Translations under genes and position numbers: made by a program
Shown here: piece after piece, positions 51,967 to 60,898 of the stretch
How the letters are laid out: the number at the start of each line of letters is the position of its first letter
How positions within the stretch are numbered: position 1 is the stretch's first letter
NCBI RefSeq assembly: GCF_900167915.1
Contig: NZ_FUYM01000016.1
Location: forward strand, 1-64,000
DNA: 64,000 nt
Reading direction: 5' to 3'
Origin: Rhizorhabdus histidinilytica
Lineage (GTDB): Bacteria > Pseudomonadota > Alphaproteobacteria > Sphingomonadales > Sphingomonadaceae
Notes under the pieces: model-generated
Databases searched by the model: none
Told to the model about the DNA's origin: nothing
What the model saw: only the letters and a program-made list of their open reading frames with translations

Positions 51967-54129
51967 CTACGGCGTGGGAGGATCGATCCCGGCAATCACC
52001 GCGGTCAGGCGATCAAGCTCGCGCTGGAGAGCCTGACGCTGAAGATCGGAGATGCGCCGTTCGCGTAGATGCGCCCTGGCATCGGCCGCCGCGCGTTCCC
52101 AGGCCGGCCTGTGGCGGGCGGTGATGCAGGCGTTGGGACAGCGGGTCGGCTCGCACAGGGCGGTGAGCGGCTGCGCGGGATCAGGGGTCGTCACGCGCTT
52201 GAGGCAGAGCGCGGTCGCGGGATCAAAGAAGCAATCCGCGAGCGGGCCGACATGGAAGGTGCGCGCGACGCTGGCGAGCATGACGCGCAGGCGGGCGCGA
52301 TCGGCGATCATGGCGGGCAAAGGCCCTTGTCTGACGGCGGCATCGTCGAGCGTCCGCGCGATGCGCGGTCCCGCTGGGCCGCCGAGCGATGCGCCGCCCT
52401 GACGGCGGTCGAAATAGTCCAGCAGATCGTCAATCTGACCGAGCCGGCGCTGCGCTTCGACCTCGGCGCGAAACCCCGATGCGCTGGTCCCGGCATAGCC
52501 CTCGAAAGCGGCGACCGAGGCGTGCTTGTACTGGATCATGCCGGCGATGGTGCCGAACGGGCGGTTGGCGATGTGCCACGCGATCGTGCGCCGGAACTGC
52601 CGTGTCGTGATGCGCCACGGCTTGCCGTCGGGACCGCGCGGGATGACCGGCATATCGGGGTTGCCGAAGGCGGTGTTGAGGTGGTCGCGGAAGGCGTTGA
52701 GCTGGCGGACCACCTCGCTCGACAGATGCGTCTTGGAGACGGCGCTCGCGCGCAGTACCGGCCAGAGCGTATCGCTGCCGCTGGCGCGCGCCGGTCCTGC
52801 CGACAGGCGTTCGAGCACCGTGATCGCATCGGCGACCGGCTCGATCGTCACCCAGCTCGCCACTTCGTCCACCGCCGCCCGGCGCTTGTAGATGGTCGAT
52901 CGGATGCGATGCCGTTCGATCAGGCCGTCCTCGCTGCGCGCGATAGAGACACACCCGCGCCGCATCGCCTGCACCTCGCAGTCGCGCATGCCGGTCAGAT
53001 AGGCGCACACGATATAAGCGGCGGCCTGGAGCATCCGTTCCTCGTGTGCGAGAGTCTTCGCGTCGAAGCGCTCGCGCCATGGCCGACCGCTATCGGGATC
53101 GATCGAGATCGGCGTGTCCATGCCGCCGACCTCCACCCCCAGCTCGGCCGCCACTGCATCGATCAGCCTCGCTTCGCCGCCGGTCAGCATGAGATGTGCG
53201 TGCGGTTCCGCCTGCACGTCGATCCCGACATGGAGATGTAAGAGATGGGCGTTGATCGGTGGGGTCACGCTGCCGGTGTTGGGGTCGACGCGCAGCTTGC
53301 CGTTATGAGCGGTGGCCCAGATCGGTGCGCCGCGCCCCTCGCGGCGTCGGCGATCGAAATAGGCCTTCAGGCGGGTGCGGCGACGTTGCCGGCGATCAGG
53401 GTCCGAGAGGCCGGCGTCGGCGGTGACAAGGCGATCCCGGCGCGCTTCGAGCCGATCAAGCTCGCGGCGGGCGGCGAGAATATCGTCAGCGAAGACGGTG
53501 ACGTAGCGCAACGACCAGGCGAGCAGCGCGGCGATGACCTCTTCCGGGAACCGTGGGGTGCGGTTCTCCCGGACATGGCGGTAGCCCGCAACGCGGGCGG
53601 GCGCCTGTCCGGCCCAGGGCTCGAATACAAGGCCTCCGTCAGCGAGGTGGTCACGATAGTAATAGAGATCGGAGACCACTTCGAGGAGGTGACCGACGAT
53701 GACGGGTCGTCGGGCAGGATCGTCACGGAGATGACGGGCATAGGCATCGACCAATGGCTGATCGATACGGGAAACGTCGAGCCGTCCGAGCCGCTCACGG
53801 GCGAAGGCGAAGAACCGGCGGGCACGGTTGAATGCCTGGCGGATGCAGGCGGGCGGTAACTTCGTCCGATAGCCGGGGAGATCGGCGTTGAGGCGGGCGT
53901 AGAGATAGGCGCGCATCGCCGCCTGGACATCGGCATGTTCGAGCACGTCGAAATGCACGGTGACGTGGCAGCGCCGGGCGTTCTCGCGGAATACGGCGGG
54001 ACCGAGATCCCAGCTCGCGTCGCCGACGCGCGACAGATCTTCGCGGGCGTGACCGGCCTTGAGCGGCGCGCTCGCCAGCACGGCGCGATCGTCGAAGGCG
54101 GGCGCCTGGACATGGGCTGGCATGGTCAT
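51967..54129 (-). CDS. Tyrosine recombinase, third of the element 2 trio (720 aa)
   Basis: This is a long recombinase. Core residues are visible in YLTGMRDCEVQAMRRG (Arg I), TTRQFRRTIAWHI (box II Arg) and IQYKHASVAAFEGYAG (His, Tyr). The C-terminal extension has a Cys set (CEPTRCPNACITARHRPAW) similar to that of element 1. It starts with ATGA overlapping the 595-residue gene, preceded by GGAGG 6 bases upstream. The upstream in-frame extension is not coding-like. Confidence 0.87.
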   Translation of the reverse strand: MTMPAHVQAPAFDDRAVLASAPLKAGHAREDLSRVGDASWDLGPAVFRENARRCHVTVHFDVLEHADVQAAMRAYLYARLNADLPGYRTKLPPACIRQAFNRARRFFAFARERLGRLDVSRIDQPLVDAYARHLRDDPARRPVIVGHLLEVVSDLYYYRDHLADGGLVFEPWAGQAPARVAGYRHVRENRTPRFPEEVIAALLAWSLRYVTVFADDILAARRELDRLEARRDRLVTADAGLSDPDRRQRRRTRLKAYFDRRRREGRGAPIWATAHNGKLRVDPNTGSVTPPINAHLLHLHVGIDVQAEPHAHLMLTGGEARLIDAVAAELGVEVGGMDTPISIDPDSGRPWRERFDAKTLAHEERMLQAAAYIVCAYLTGMRDCEVQAMRRGCVSIARSEDGLIERHRIRSTIYKRRAAVDEVASWVTIEPVADAITVLERLSAGPARASGSDTLWPVLRASAVSKTHLSSEVVRQLNAFRDHLNTAFGNPDMPVIPRGPDGKPWRITTRQFRRTIAWHIANRPFGTIAGMIQYKHASVAAFEGYAGTSASGFRAEVEAQRRLGQIDDLLDYFDRRQGGASLGGPAGPRIARTLDDAAVRQGPLPAMIADRARLRVMLASVARTFHVGPLADCFFDPATALCLKRVTTPDPAQPLTALCEPTRCPNACITARHRPAWERAAADARAHLRERRISDLQRQALQRELDRLTAVIAGIDPPTP

Positions 54130-55913
54130 GTGCGTGCCTCCGGCGGCAGATAAAGCCGTTCGCCTTCCATCTGCCGGCGCGCATCGGCGATGACGGCATC
54201 GGAGAATGCCGGCAGGACCTGGGCGGTGATGCGGGCATGGACGCGGCCGAACTTGGCCGCCCAATCGTTCGCGGGCAGGCTCAGCCTCTGCTCTTCGACG
54301 AATGCGAGGAAAGCGAGGATCGCGGGGAGCTTGCGCGCGGTGATGACGGCGTTGGGACAATCGAGGCAACCCCAGAAGGGCTGCGCGCAGGGTGATCCGG
54401 CATCGGCGAAGGGACTGCTATGGAAGCCCGCGCAGGCGGCGAGCCAGACATCCTGTTCGCCGTCGAGCAACGGACCGACGGTATCGGGCGGCATCAGCGG
54501 CGCGGCCTGATCGGGCGATTGGCGCAACGCCTTCTCGGCGGTGGGCGGCAGCACGGTCGGCGTCGCGGTGGCGACCGCTTCGCGAAAGGCGTCAGCGAGG
54601 GTCTTCTCGTGCAGGGACCGAAGCGACGGCAGATCGGCATAGTGGCGCCCCGCAACCTCGCGCGAATGACCGACTGCGAAGCGGGCCATGTGCCCCTCAG
54701 TCTTCGTGTACCACAGCGCCTTGTGGGTCTTGCGGAGCCGGGAGAGCAGCAGGTGGAGCGGCTTGCCGTCGTCATCGACAATAGCATGCTGTGCTATCCA
54801 GGCAGCGATCCGCTCCTTCGGATGAGCGATACCCGCCCGCAGGCCGCCAACGTTGTGATAAACCCAAAGACGATCATCGGTCAGATGCTCGCGGGCTGGC
54901 GCGGTGACGTCGATCAGGCGACGGATGAGGCCGCCAGGCGTGCCACCACCGCCGTCGCGGACGCGCATGCTCTTGTGCTCGGCGCCGCGGGCGCGGCGCT
55001 TGAGATAGCGCAGTTCCACCGTGCCGGCATGGGGGTTGGTGAGACAATCCACGGTCAGCGCCTTCAGGCACTCGGGCTCGAGCCCGGTATCGAGCGTGAG
55101 CAGCACGAGCAGCGCCGGCAGATCGCGCGCAAGCAGGTGATGGCGGCCATGCAGATCGTCGATGAGCGTGCTGATCGGCAATCCGCGTCGCATGCGCATG
55201 AAATAGAGGCTCTTCAGCGCGGGCTGGTCTGCGACGATAAAGCCCTGCCGCGCGATGATCGCTTCGACCTCGGCGCGCACGCTGGCGATGACCGGGTCGC
55301 CCTCATCGGTGCGGTCGTCGGCACCGAGACGGCGGAACATCGCTTCGACGTCGGTCCTCGCGGCGTCGCGCAACGCGCGGGCAACGAAGGGGCTATAAGC
55401 ATCGCGCGGGGTCGAGCGGCCCGCCGACGTGGCCAGTGTGTAGCGCAGCCGCTCATGCAGGTCAGGCGCGATCCGATCGGGCCGGTCTGCCTCGATCGCG
55501 CGCAATGTGTTGACGATCTTGCCGACCGTTATGTGCCGGTGGATCGCGCCCATCCCGCGGCGGTCGAGCGCGGAGGCGAACCCATCGATATGGGCTGCGC
55601 GCAGGTCGCCGACGCCAGCCACGTTCAGCGCTTCGTCGCCAAGCCAGGCGAAGAACAGGCGGTAGGCATTTACATACTGCTTGATGACGCTCGCCGCACC
55701 GATCGGTCCTCCGAGCGCGGCCGACCGTCGCAATGCGCCAGCAAAGGCGATGGCGAGCGGACGAGGATCGAGTGCGGCCATATCGATCAGGACCGTCCCG
55801 CCATGCCGCGCCTCGATGGTGAACTTGAGGCCGAGCACGGGATCAGGCTGCACGGGCTCCGGCGTGATCGGCACGAAGGCGACGGGCCGGCCCTTGCGGG
55901 GACGACCGCTCAT
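54126..55913 (-). CDS. Tyrosine recombinase, second of the element 2 trio (595 aa)
   Basis: The protein starts at 55913 with an ATGA overlap. The catalytic part is degenerate: TLDTGLEPECLKAL replaces Arg I by Glu, LLLSRLRKTHKALWY has box II Arg, and FAVGHSREVAGRHYAD holds the His and Tyr. The Cys motif CLDCPNAVITARKLPAI is in the C-terminal tail. The loss of Arg I suggests it may be structural or regulatory in the trio (inference). The upstream frame to 56558 is antisense-like and was discarded. Confidence 0.86.
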   Translation of the reverse strand: MSGRPRKGRPVAFVPITPEPVQPDPVLGLKFTIEARHGGTVLIDMAALDPRPLAIAFAGALRRSAALGGPIGAASVIKQYVNAYRLFFAWLGDEALNVAGVGDLRAAHIDGFASALDRRGMGAIHRHITVGKIVNTLRAIEADRPDRIAPDLHERLRYTLATSAGRSTPRDAYSPFVARALRDAARTDVEAMFRRLGADDRTDEGDPVIASVRAEVEAIIARQGFIVADQPALKSLYFMRMRRGLPISTLIDDLHGRHHLLARDLPALLVLLTLDTGLEPECLKALTVDCLTNPHAGTVELRYLKRRARGAEHKSMRVRDGGGGTPGGLIRRLIDVTAPAREHLTDDRLWVYHNVGGLRAGIAHPKERIAAWIAQHAIVDDDGKPLHLLLSRLRKTHKALWYTKTEGHMARFAVGHSREVAGRHYADLPSLRSLHEKTLADAFREAVATATPTVLPPTAEKALRQSPDQAAPLMPPDTVGPLLDGEQDVWLAACAGFHSSPFADAGSPCAQPFWGCLDCPNAVITARKLPAILAFLAFVEEQRLSLPANDWAAKFGRVHARITAQVLPAFSDAVIADARRQMEGERLYLPPEART

Positions 55914-57259
55914 GCGCCCTGCGGTCCCGGCAGCAGCGCAAGCAGCTCCTCGACCGCCGCATCCACCGTATCGGCGCGGGTCGCAATATGGTCGAGGTAG
56001 ATATAGGTGGTGGTGAGGCTCGCGTGGCCGAGCAGGCGTTGCACCTGTTGCAGCGGGTCCCCGAGGATCAGCCGGTAGCTCTCCATCGGCCCCGCCGGCA
56101 ATGCCGCTTCGCGCAGTCGCTGCTGGATCAGCAAGGCAAGCATATGGACTGCGAACGTGTGGCGAAGCTGGTGCGGGTTGATCGACAGCGGGAAGCCGTT
56201 CTCCGCGCACCGGTTGCCAGCACGGGTGAAGATCACCTCCCACGAGTTGGGCCGAACAGGCTGCCCGACCTCGGTCAGCCACAGCGCCGCCGGCTCGCGG
56301 GGCGGTCCATCCTCGTCGCAGAGGATCAGGCGGCATCGTTCCTCCGGGGTGCAGATATCGCGCATGCGGTCGAGACCGGCGCGGGTGACAGGGATCGGTC
56401 GTTCGAGCTTGGTCGCGCCGTCTCGCGCGGCGAACTTGGCGACGCCCGCGGCGCGCTCGACGGCGACGTAGGCGGCAATCTGACGAAGCAGCCGACGCGG
56501 GAGCAGGACGCTGCGTCCCCGGTCGCCCTTGGTCAGCGGTGGCGGGAGAGGCAGCCAAAGTTGTTGTGCATCGCTGTCCTCGCGGTCGATCGCCGCGAGC
56601 TCGGCGGCGAGTAGACCCGACGCCTCTTCGAGGCGCAGGCCGGTGGTGACGAGAAGATCGGCGAACAGCGCGTTGCGCAGCCCGTTCCGGTCGCGCGCGC
56701 CGGGGCGCTCGGTGCCGTCAGGGGTAAGGCCGCGCAGGCCGACCTCGCGGAAAATGCGGTAGTCGTCCATCGTGACGAACCGCACATCCGATCGCCTGGC
56801 AACACGTTCATAAGCGTCATTGCGCGCCGCGATCATGCCGCGACGGCCACCATGCGCCGGTCGCCACACGGCGCGGCGGCTGAACGGCGCGTCAGTGATC
56901 AGCCCGTGCTGCTCACCCCATCGGTAAAGGCGATCGAGACTGGCGACGGCACGGTTCCAGCTTGCGGCCGTTATCCGGTGATCGGCCTCGTCGCGGCGTC
57001 GCTCACGATGATAGGCGTCGACATCGTCGCGGGTCGCAGCCCACACGGTCTTGCCGCAGGCATCGAGAAAGCGAAGCCAGACTACGACATCATAGGCATA
57101 GGCGCGCAGCGAATGGCGCGAGCGGACGCCCGACAACGGCAGGTCGAGAAAGAAGCGATCCAGATCGGGATCATAGAGCGCGTCGCCGCGCAGGATCAGC
57201 GGCACATGCGCATCGAGGCCCCTGGCCTCGCGGCGCTCGCAAACAGTAATGATCGACAC
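55910..57259 (-). CDS. Tyrosine recombinase, first of the element 2 trio (449 aa)
   Basis: Canonical tyrosine recombinase with all boxes: TGLRLEEASGL (Arg I), NPHQLRHTFAVHML (HxxR), LLGHASLTTTYIYLDHI (His, Tyr). It heads the operon and lies near the conserved stem-loop (57329-57392). Its N-terminal LRGDALYDPDLDRFFLDLP region suggests a full core-binding domain. The equivalent in element 1 is the ~380-residue protein at 6996-8138. Confidence 0.88.
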   Translation of the reverse strand: MSIITVCERREARGLDAHVPLILRGDALYDPDLDRFFLDLPLSGVRSRHSLRAYAYDVVVWLRFLDACGKTVWAATRDDVDAYHRERRRDEADHRITAASWNRAVASLDRLYRWGEQHGLITDAPFSRRAVWRPAHGGRRGMIAARNDAYERVARRSDVRFVTMDDYRIFREVGLRGLTPDGTERPGARDRNGLRNALFADLLVTTGLRLEEASGLLAAELAAIDREDSDAQQLWLPLPPPLTKGDRGRSVLLPRRLLRQIAAYVAVERAAGVAKFAARDGATKLERPIPVTRAGLDRMRDICTPEERCRLILCDEDGPPREPAALWLTEVGQPVRPNSWEVIFTRAGNRCAENGFPLSINPHQLRHTFAVHMLALLIQQRLREAALPAGPMESYRLILGDPLQQVQRLLGHASLTTTYIYLDHIATRADTVDAAVEELLALLPGPQGA

Positions 57260-57328
57260 CGGCGCGAAGCCCTCCCCCCGGACCCCCCACCCGGAAGCTG
57301 ACCTTCACACCGTTGCGCACTATGGCCT

Positions 57329-57392
57329 GGCAGCAATCAGGCTGGCCTCCGCCAGCTCTTGGGTCAGCGCTACGGCCAGCCTGATTACTGCC
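57329..57392. repeat. Stem-loop near the right end of element 2, same loop as element 1
   Basis: Arms GGCAGCAATCAGGCTGGCC (57329-57347) and the inverse of GGCCAGCCTGATTACTGCC (57374-57392) pair with one mismatch over 19 bp, around a 26-base loop CGCCAGCTCTTGGGTCAGCG. The loop matches element 1 closely while the arms differ. It is 70 bp upstream of the recombinase start and 63 bp from the element end. Confidence 0.78.
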
Positions 57393-57455
57393 TACCGTGG
57401 GCGTCCATCGCCGACCTTACTGCAAAGTTGCGAGCGGCGCAGACTGTCCAGATAA

Positions 57456-57542
57456 GGCGACCAGTTCTTCGAACGCATAGGCCTTGTCGCCGAAGCGCTT
57501 GCCGAAGGTCCGTGCGAGTCGGCTGGAATGGCCCGACCAGTG
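57456..57542 (-). pseudogene. Middle fragment of the backbone ardC (87 bp) between elements 2 and 3
   Basis: The frame reads HWSGHSSRLARTFGKRFGDK then AYAFEELVA, the ArdC segment that follows the metal-site motif. Its left end joins CTG GTC GCC to the C-terminal fragment and its right end joins TGG TCG to the N-terminal fragment. It is bounded by element 2 at 57456 and element 3 at 57543. Confidence 0.85.
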
Positions 57543-57546
57543 GGTC

Positions 57547-57566
57547 TTATGCCGATATCGGCATAA
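57547..57566. repeat. Perfect 20-bp palindrome at the left end of element 3
   Basis: TTATGCCGATATCGGCATAA is perfectly palindromic and shares TTATGCCG with the terminal inverted repeat. It is present only on the left side. It probably binds the recombinases or marks the crossover. Confidence 0.7.
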
Positions 57567-57572
57567 AGGGCA

Positions 57573-57603
57573 TAATGCCGTAACCCTGATTATGCCGCAT
57601 GGC
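57573..57603. repeat. Left terminal inverted repeat of element 3
   Basis: The 31 bp begin TAATGCCGTAACCCTGATTA and match the right end (62075-62105, inverted) except for one T/G difference. A further 12-bp inverted pair, TGCCGCATGGCG with CGCCATGCGGCA, extends inward around 57593-57643. Confidence 0.85.
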
Positions 57604-57654
57604 GTTGGCTAGGACTTGTTTTTCGGCCATCCGCCATGCGGCACCTCGGCATAA

Positions 57655-58647
57655 TCAGAGCCCTTCGAGGAACGCGAGGAGCTGATCGTCGGGTTTGAAC
57701 CGACCTGTCGGCACGTCCGGAGCAGCGACGCGCGCCAGTGCCTTTTCCTTTAAGCGCATGTCGGCGTGGATGTAGACCTGCGTGGTCTCGACCGATTCAT
57801 GACCCAGCCACAGTGCGATCACGGCCTGATCGACACCATGGTGGAGCAAGTCCATCGCGGTGCTGTGGCGCAAGGTATGCGGCGTGACCCGCTTTGCGCC
57901 GATGCTCGGACAGGTGCGCGCTGCCGCCAGGCAATGCTTGCGTACCAAATGTTCGAGCGCATCGCGGCTTAGCCGTTCGCCACGGATCGACGGGAACAGT
58001 GGTCGATCGCTGTTGCCATGCTCCCCAATCCATACCTTCAGGATCTTGGCGGTTTCCCGCCTGATCGGTGTGGACCGTTCTTTTCGTCCCTTTCCTACGC
58101 ATCGGACGTGGGCGCCGGTGCCGAGCACAACATCCCGGTATCGCAAGCTGATCAGCTCTGATGCCCTGAGGCCCGTTTGCAGCGCGAGCAGCAACAAGGC
58201 GTGATCGCGCTTTCCGGCCCATGTCGAGCGATCCGGCACGGCCAGCAGTGCCGCGATTTCGTCTGCGGTCAGGAACGTGACCGCGCGCTTAACATAGCGT
58301 TTGTTAGGCATGGCAAGGATGCGCTGGCAGTTCAGCATCCATGTTGGATCGGCCATCGCCACATAGCGGAAGAACGAACGGATCGCCGCGAGCCTGGTGT
58401 TACGGCTACGTGCACAGTTGCCCCGTGCTGTTTCGGTGTGGACCAGAAAGTCGGCAACCAGATCGACGTCGATATCTTCGACCGTGATAGCGACTGGTCG
58501 TTTGCCAAGGCGCGAACCGGCATAGCGCAGCAACAGGCGGAACGTGTCGCGATAGCTCGCGATGGTATGATGGCTTGCTTCCATCTGGACGCACAGTCTG
58601 TCGGTGAAGAAGCGTTGGATCAGCGCTGGCAAAGTCATGGAGGTCAT
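57655..58647 (-). CDS. Tyrosine recombinase, third gene of RIT element 3 (330 aa)
   Basis: The boxes are LQTGLRASELISLRYRDV (Arg I), VTPHTLRHSTAMDLLHHG (HxxR) and LGHESVETTQVYIHAD (His, Tyr). It starts at 58647 with ATGA overlap and GGGAGG about 7 bases upstream. Size and order match the last gene of classical RIT elements. Confidence 0.9.
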   Translation of the reverse strand: MTSMTLPALIQRFFTDRLCVQMEASHHTIASYRDTFRLLLRYAGSRLGKRPVAITVEDIDVDLVADFLVHTETARGNCARSRNTRLAAIRSFFRYVAMADPTWMLNCQRILAMPNKRYVKRAVTFLTADEIAALLAVPDRSTWAGKRDHALLLLALQTGLRASELISLRYRDVVLGTGAHVRCVGKGRKERSTPIRRETAKILKVWIGEHGNSDRPLFPSIRGERLSRDALEHLVRKHCLAAARTCPSIGAKRVTPHTLRHSTAMDLLHHGVDQAVIALWLGHESVETTQVYIHADMRLKEKALARVAAPDVPTGRFKPDDQLLAFLEGL

Positions 58648-59585
58648 CGCTGCGCCTCCCAACCAATGCGCGTGGCGCGTGCCATCGCCAGCTCGAGCAG
58701 TTCGGGCACCGCCTCAATGTACCAGAACGTATGGTCGGGGCTGGCATGGCCAAGCCAGGTCGTCAGCCTGATCATCTCCCGCGCCGGATCCTTGCCCATA
58801 CGATACCAGTCGATCATGGTGCGAACTGCGAAGGTGTGGCGAAGGTCGTGTATGCGTGGTCCTTTGCCGTGCCGCTTGAACCGTGAGTATTCCCGCAACC
58901 CGATCGCTCGACTTACTCGTGCGAAGCTGGCTCGTGCCGACCATTCGCTGAGCCGGTCCCCATTACATCTGACAAAGAGGGGGGTGGATGCTCGACCAAG
59001 CAGCCGATTACGTTCTGTGGTGTAGGTGATCAACCGGTCTACGACAGTCGGGTCGAGTGGCAGCAGGCGCTCCTTTCCCAGCTTTCCGTGCCTGACACTC
59101 AGCACACCGGTTGCAACATCGAGGTCGCTCGTGTCGAGCGCCAGCGCTTCGCTGATCCTGAGCCCCGTTACCGCGATGAGGCCGAAGAATGTCGAACACG
59201 TCAGCCCCCGCATTCCGTAGGTGGAAGGCAGTTCGCTGGCGGCTGCGATAATGTCACCGATTTCGACTTTGCTGTAGATGTATGGCCGTTTGCGGATTGT
59301 GCGATCCGGCAACAACCCGCGCGGCGGCGCTTCATGCGCCAAGTCGACACTGCTCAACCAAAGAGCGAACAACCGTACCATACCGAGCCGAGCGGACCGG
59401 GTGGACGACCCGGCAGCAGGCTGACTTGCGTCCCAGCGCAGGAACAGGTCAGCGTCGATATGCTGCGCACCCGCATCGTCGGCAAAGCGGATAAAGCGGC
59501 GTAGCACCCGTTCGGAAGTCCTGAGATCATAGCCGAGGCTACGGCGAACGGCGAGATAGCGGTCAAGCTGGCTGGCGAGGCTCAT
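58644..59585 (-). CDS. Tyrosine recombinase, second gene of RIT element 3 (313 aa)
   Basis: The boxes are AVTGLRISEALALDTSDLD, RIHDLRHTFAVRTMIDW and TTWLGHASPDHTFWYIEA. The N-terminus has a core-binding region (SLASQLDRYLAVRRSLGYDL). It overlaps the neighbours at both ends (ATGA). In RIT elements this is the middle recombinase. Confidence 0.9.
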   Translation of the reverse strand: MSLASQLDRYLAVRRSLGYDLRTSERVLRRFIRFADDAGAQHIDADLFLRWDASQPAAGSSTRSARLGMVRLFALWLSSVDLAHEAPPRGLLPDRTIRKRPYIYSKVEIGDIIAAASELPSTYGMRGLTCSTFFGLIAVTGLRISEALALDTSDLDVATGVLSVRHGKLGKERLLPLDPTVVDRLITYTTERNRLLGRASTPLFVRCNGDRLSEWSARASFARVSRAIGLREYSRFKRHGKGPRIHDLRHTFAVRTMIDWYRMGKDPAREMIRLTTWLGHASPDHTFWYIEAVPELLELAMARATRIGWEAQR

Positions 59586-60799
59586 TGTGCACCTCCCGCG
59601 ACGGGCCAGGGCTGGGCAATGGATCGCAAGCCTTCGATCTCAAGCCGGGCGTAGATCATGGTGGAACCGCGCGACCGGTGGCGCAGCATGTCGCCGACCT
59701 CGTCGAGTGAAGCGCCACGATTTATGAGTTGCGTGGCAAGGCTGTGGCGTAGAACATGCGATCCCACATAGGGCGTAGCGGGCTTCTGACCGGTCGCATC
59801 GAGCGCATCCTTGATGATAGCGTTGACGATCTGGCTATCCTTGAATGGTCGATGCGGAGCGCGCTGGGTGACGAACAGGGTCCGGCAGTCAGTCGGTCCG
59901 CGCTCCTCCCTCAGATACCGGCTTAGGGCTTCACCGACCTCGGCGGTGATGGGCACACGGTCATGCACTTTGCCTTTGCCGCGCACAGTCAGTTCGCCTG
60001 AACGCCAGTCGATATCGTCGAGTTCGATCCTGGTGATTTCCGGCGCGCGAAGCCCAAGCCGTGCCATGATCAGGAGCATCGCATAATCGCGAACGCCGTG
60101 CCGGGGATTTCGGCGAACCCAGTCAAGCACGGCTTCGACGCCTTCGGGCGACAGATGTCGGGGAAGGCGCTTGTCGCGAGCCATCGCTGCTTTGGGCACG
60201 CTTAGGGCAAGGTTGGTCGCGGTGACGCCTCGTGCGAACAGGTACTGGAAGAACGTGCGCAGATGCGTCACTGCACTCTTGTCTCGGTATGGCCGCCCCC
60301 GCGACAGCAAGTGTTGAACGAACCCGACGGCGTCAACGGGTCGTAAACTGGTCAGGTCGAACATGTCCGCACCAAAGCGGTGGTCCATGAAGCGGTTGGC
60401 AAAGCGGAGCGTATGGTGGATGCTGCGCGGACTGAGGCCGCGCTGTTTGGTGAGATAGGTTTCGAAGTCGGCCAGCAGTTCGGCGCGGGCGACCTCAGCG
60501 GGAGTCGGTGCAACCGGCTTGGCAACGCATATCTCGATCAGGTGCGCAGCGAATTTGCGCCCCAGGCTGTAAAGGCGGATCGTTCCTGTTCTCTGCGGCT
60601 CTGCTGCCCGACCCAGCTTTTCCGCAAGATCGGGCGTCAATGCCGATGGTGCAATGCCAGCCTCATCCATTGCCAGTCCAAATCTGCGGATCAGATTTCG
60701 GTATTCTTTGATCGTGGCGTGTTTGTAGTTCGCCTCGGCAAAGCAGCGCATGAAGCTGTCGATGTACGGCTCAATGCAGGTTTTGGTGATTATCGTCAT
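59582..60799 (-). CDS. Tyrosine recombinase, first gene of RIT element 3 (405 aa)
   Basis: The boxes are ARLGLRAPEITRIELDDIDW, GSHVLRHSLATQLINRG and LRHRSRGSTMIYARLEIEGL. The start at 60799 (MTIITKTCIEPYIDSFMRCF) follows the typical RIT size. The frame continues upstream to 60979 but loses coding character and overlaps the intergenic region. It is divergent from the gene at 60899, so 60800-60898 is the shared promoter region. Confidence 0.9.
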   Translation of the reverse strand: MTIITKTCIEPYIDSFMRCFAEANYKHATIKEYRNLIRRFGLAMDEAGIAPSALTPDLAEKLGRAAEPQRTGTIRLYSLGRKFAAHLIEICVAKPVAPTPAEVARAELLADFETYLTKQRGLSPRSIHHTLRFANRFMDHRFGADMFDLTSLRPVDAVGFVQHLLSRGRPYRDKSAVTHLRTFFQYLFARGVTATNLALSVPKAAMARDKRLPRHLSPEGVEAVLDWVRRNPRHGVRDYAMLLIMARLGLRAPEITRIELDDIDWRSGELTVRGKGKVHDRVPITAEVGEALSRYLREERGPTDCRTLFVTQRAPHRPFKDSQIVNAIIKDALDATGQKPATPYVGSHVLRHSLATQLINRGASLDEVGDMLRHRSRGSTMIYARLEIEGLRSIAQPWPVAGGAQ

Positions 60800-60898
60800 G
60801 GTTTTCGTGCTCCATAGGGTTGGAGCGCGATCCGGGCCTTGTCGTCGCCCTGACTGCAAGATTATCAGTTGTGTTGGTTTCAGATATGCGGAGTGGGC

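Larger units (their letters stand above)
50554..57461. mobile_element. Element 2: recombinase-trio element carrying an intact ardC
   Basis: Core-like ends are GGCGCA (50554-50559) and GGCGAC (57456-57461), sharing GGCG. Inward, the left end reads ATATCCTGACAGTC (50560-50573) and the right end, inverted, TTATCTGGACAGTC (57442-57455), 11 of 14 equal. Removing about 6.9 kb joins CTG GTC GCC to GAG ATC and rebuilds the ArdC frame EELVA|EIGAG. The content is an ardC, three tyrosine recombinases (720, 595 and 449 aa) and a stem-loop. It shares the TCTGGAC end motif and the loop with element 1. Confidence 0.85.

Noticed and set aside
54420-56000. A 526-codon plus-strand open frame opposite the element 2 recombinases
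   Set aside because: No motifs; the minus-strand recombinase frames have catalytic boxes.
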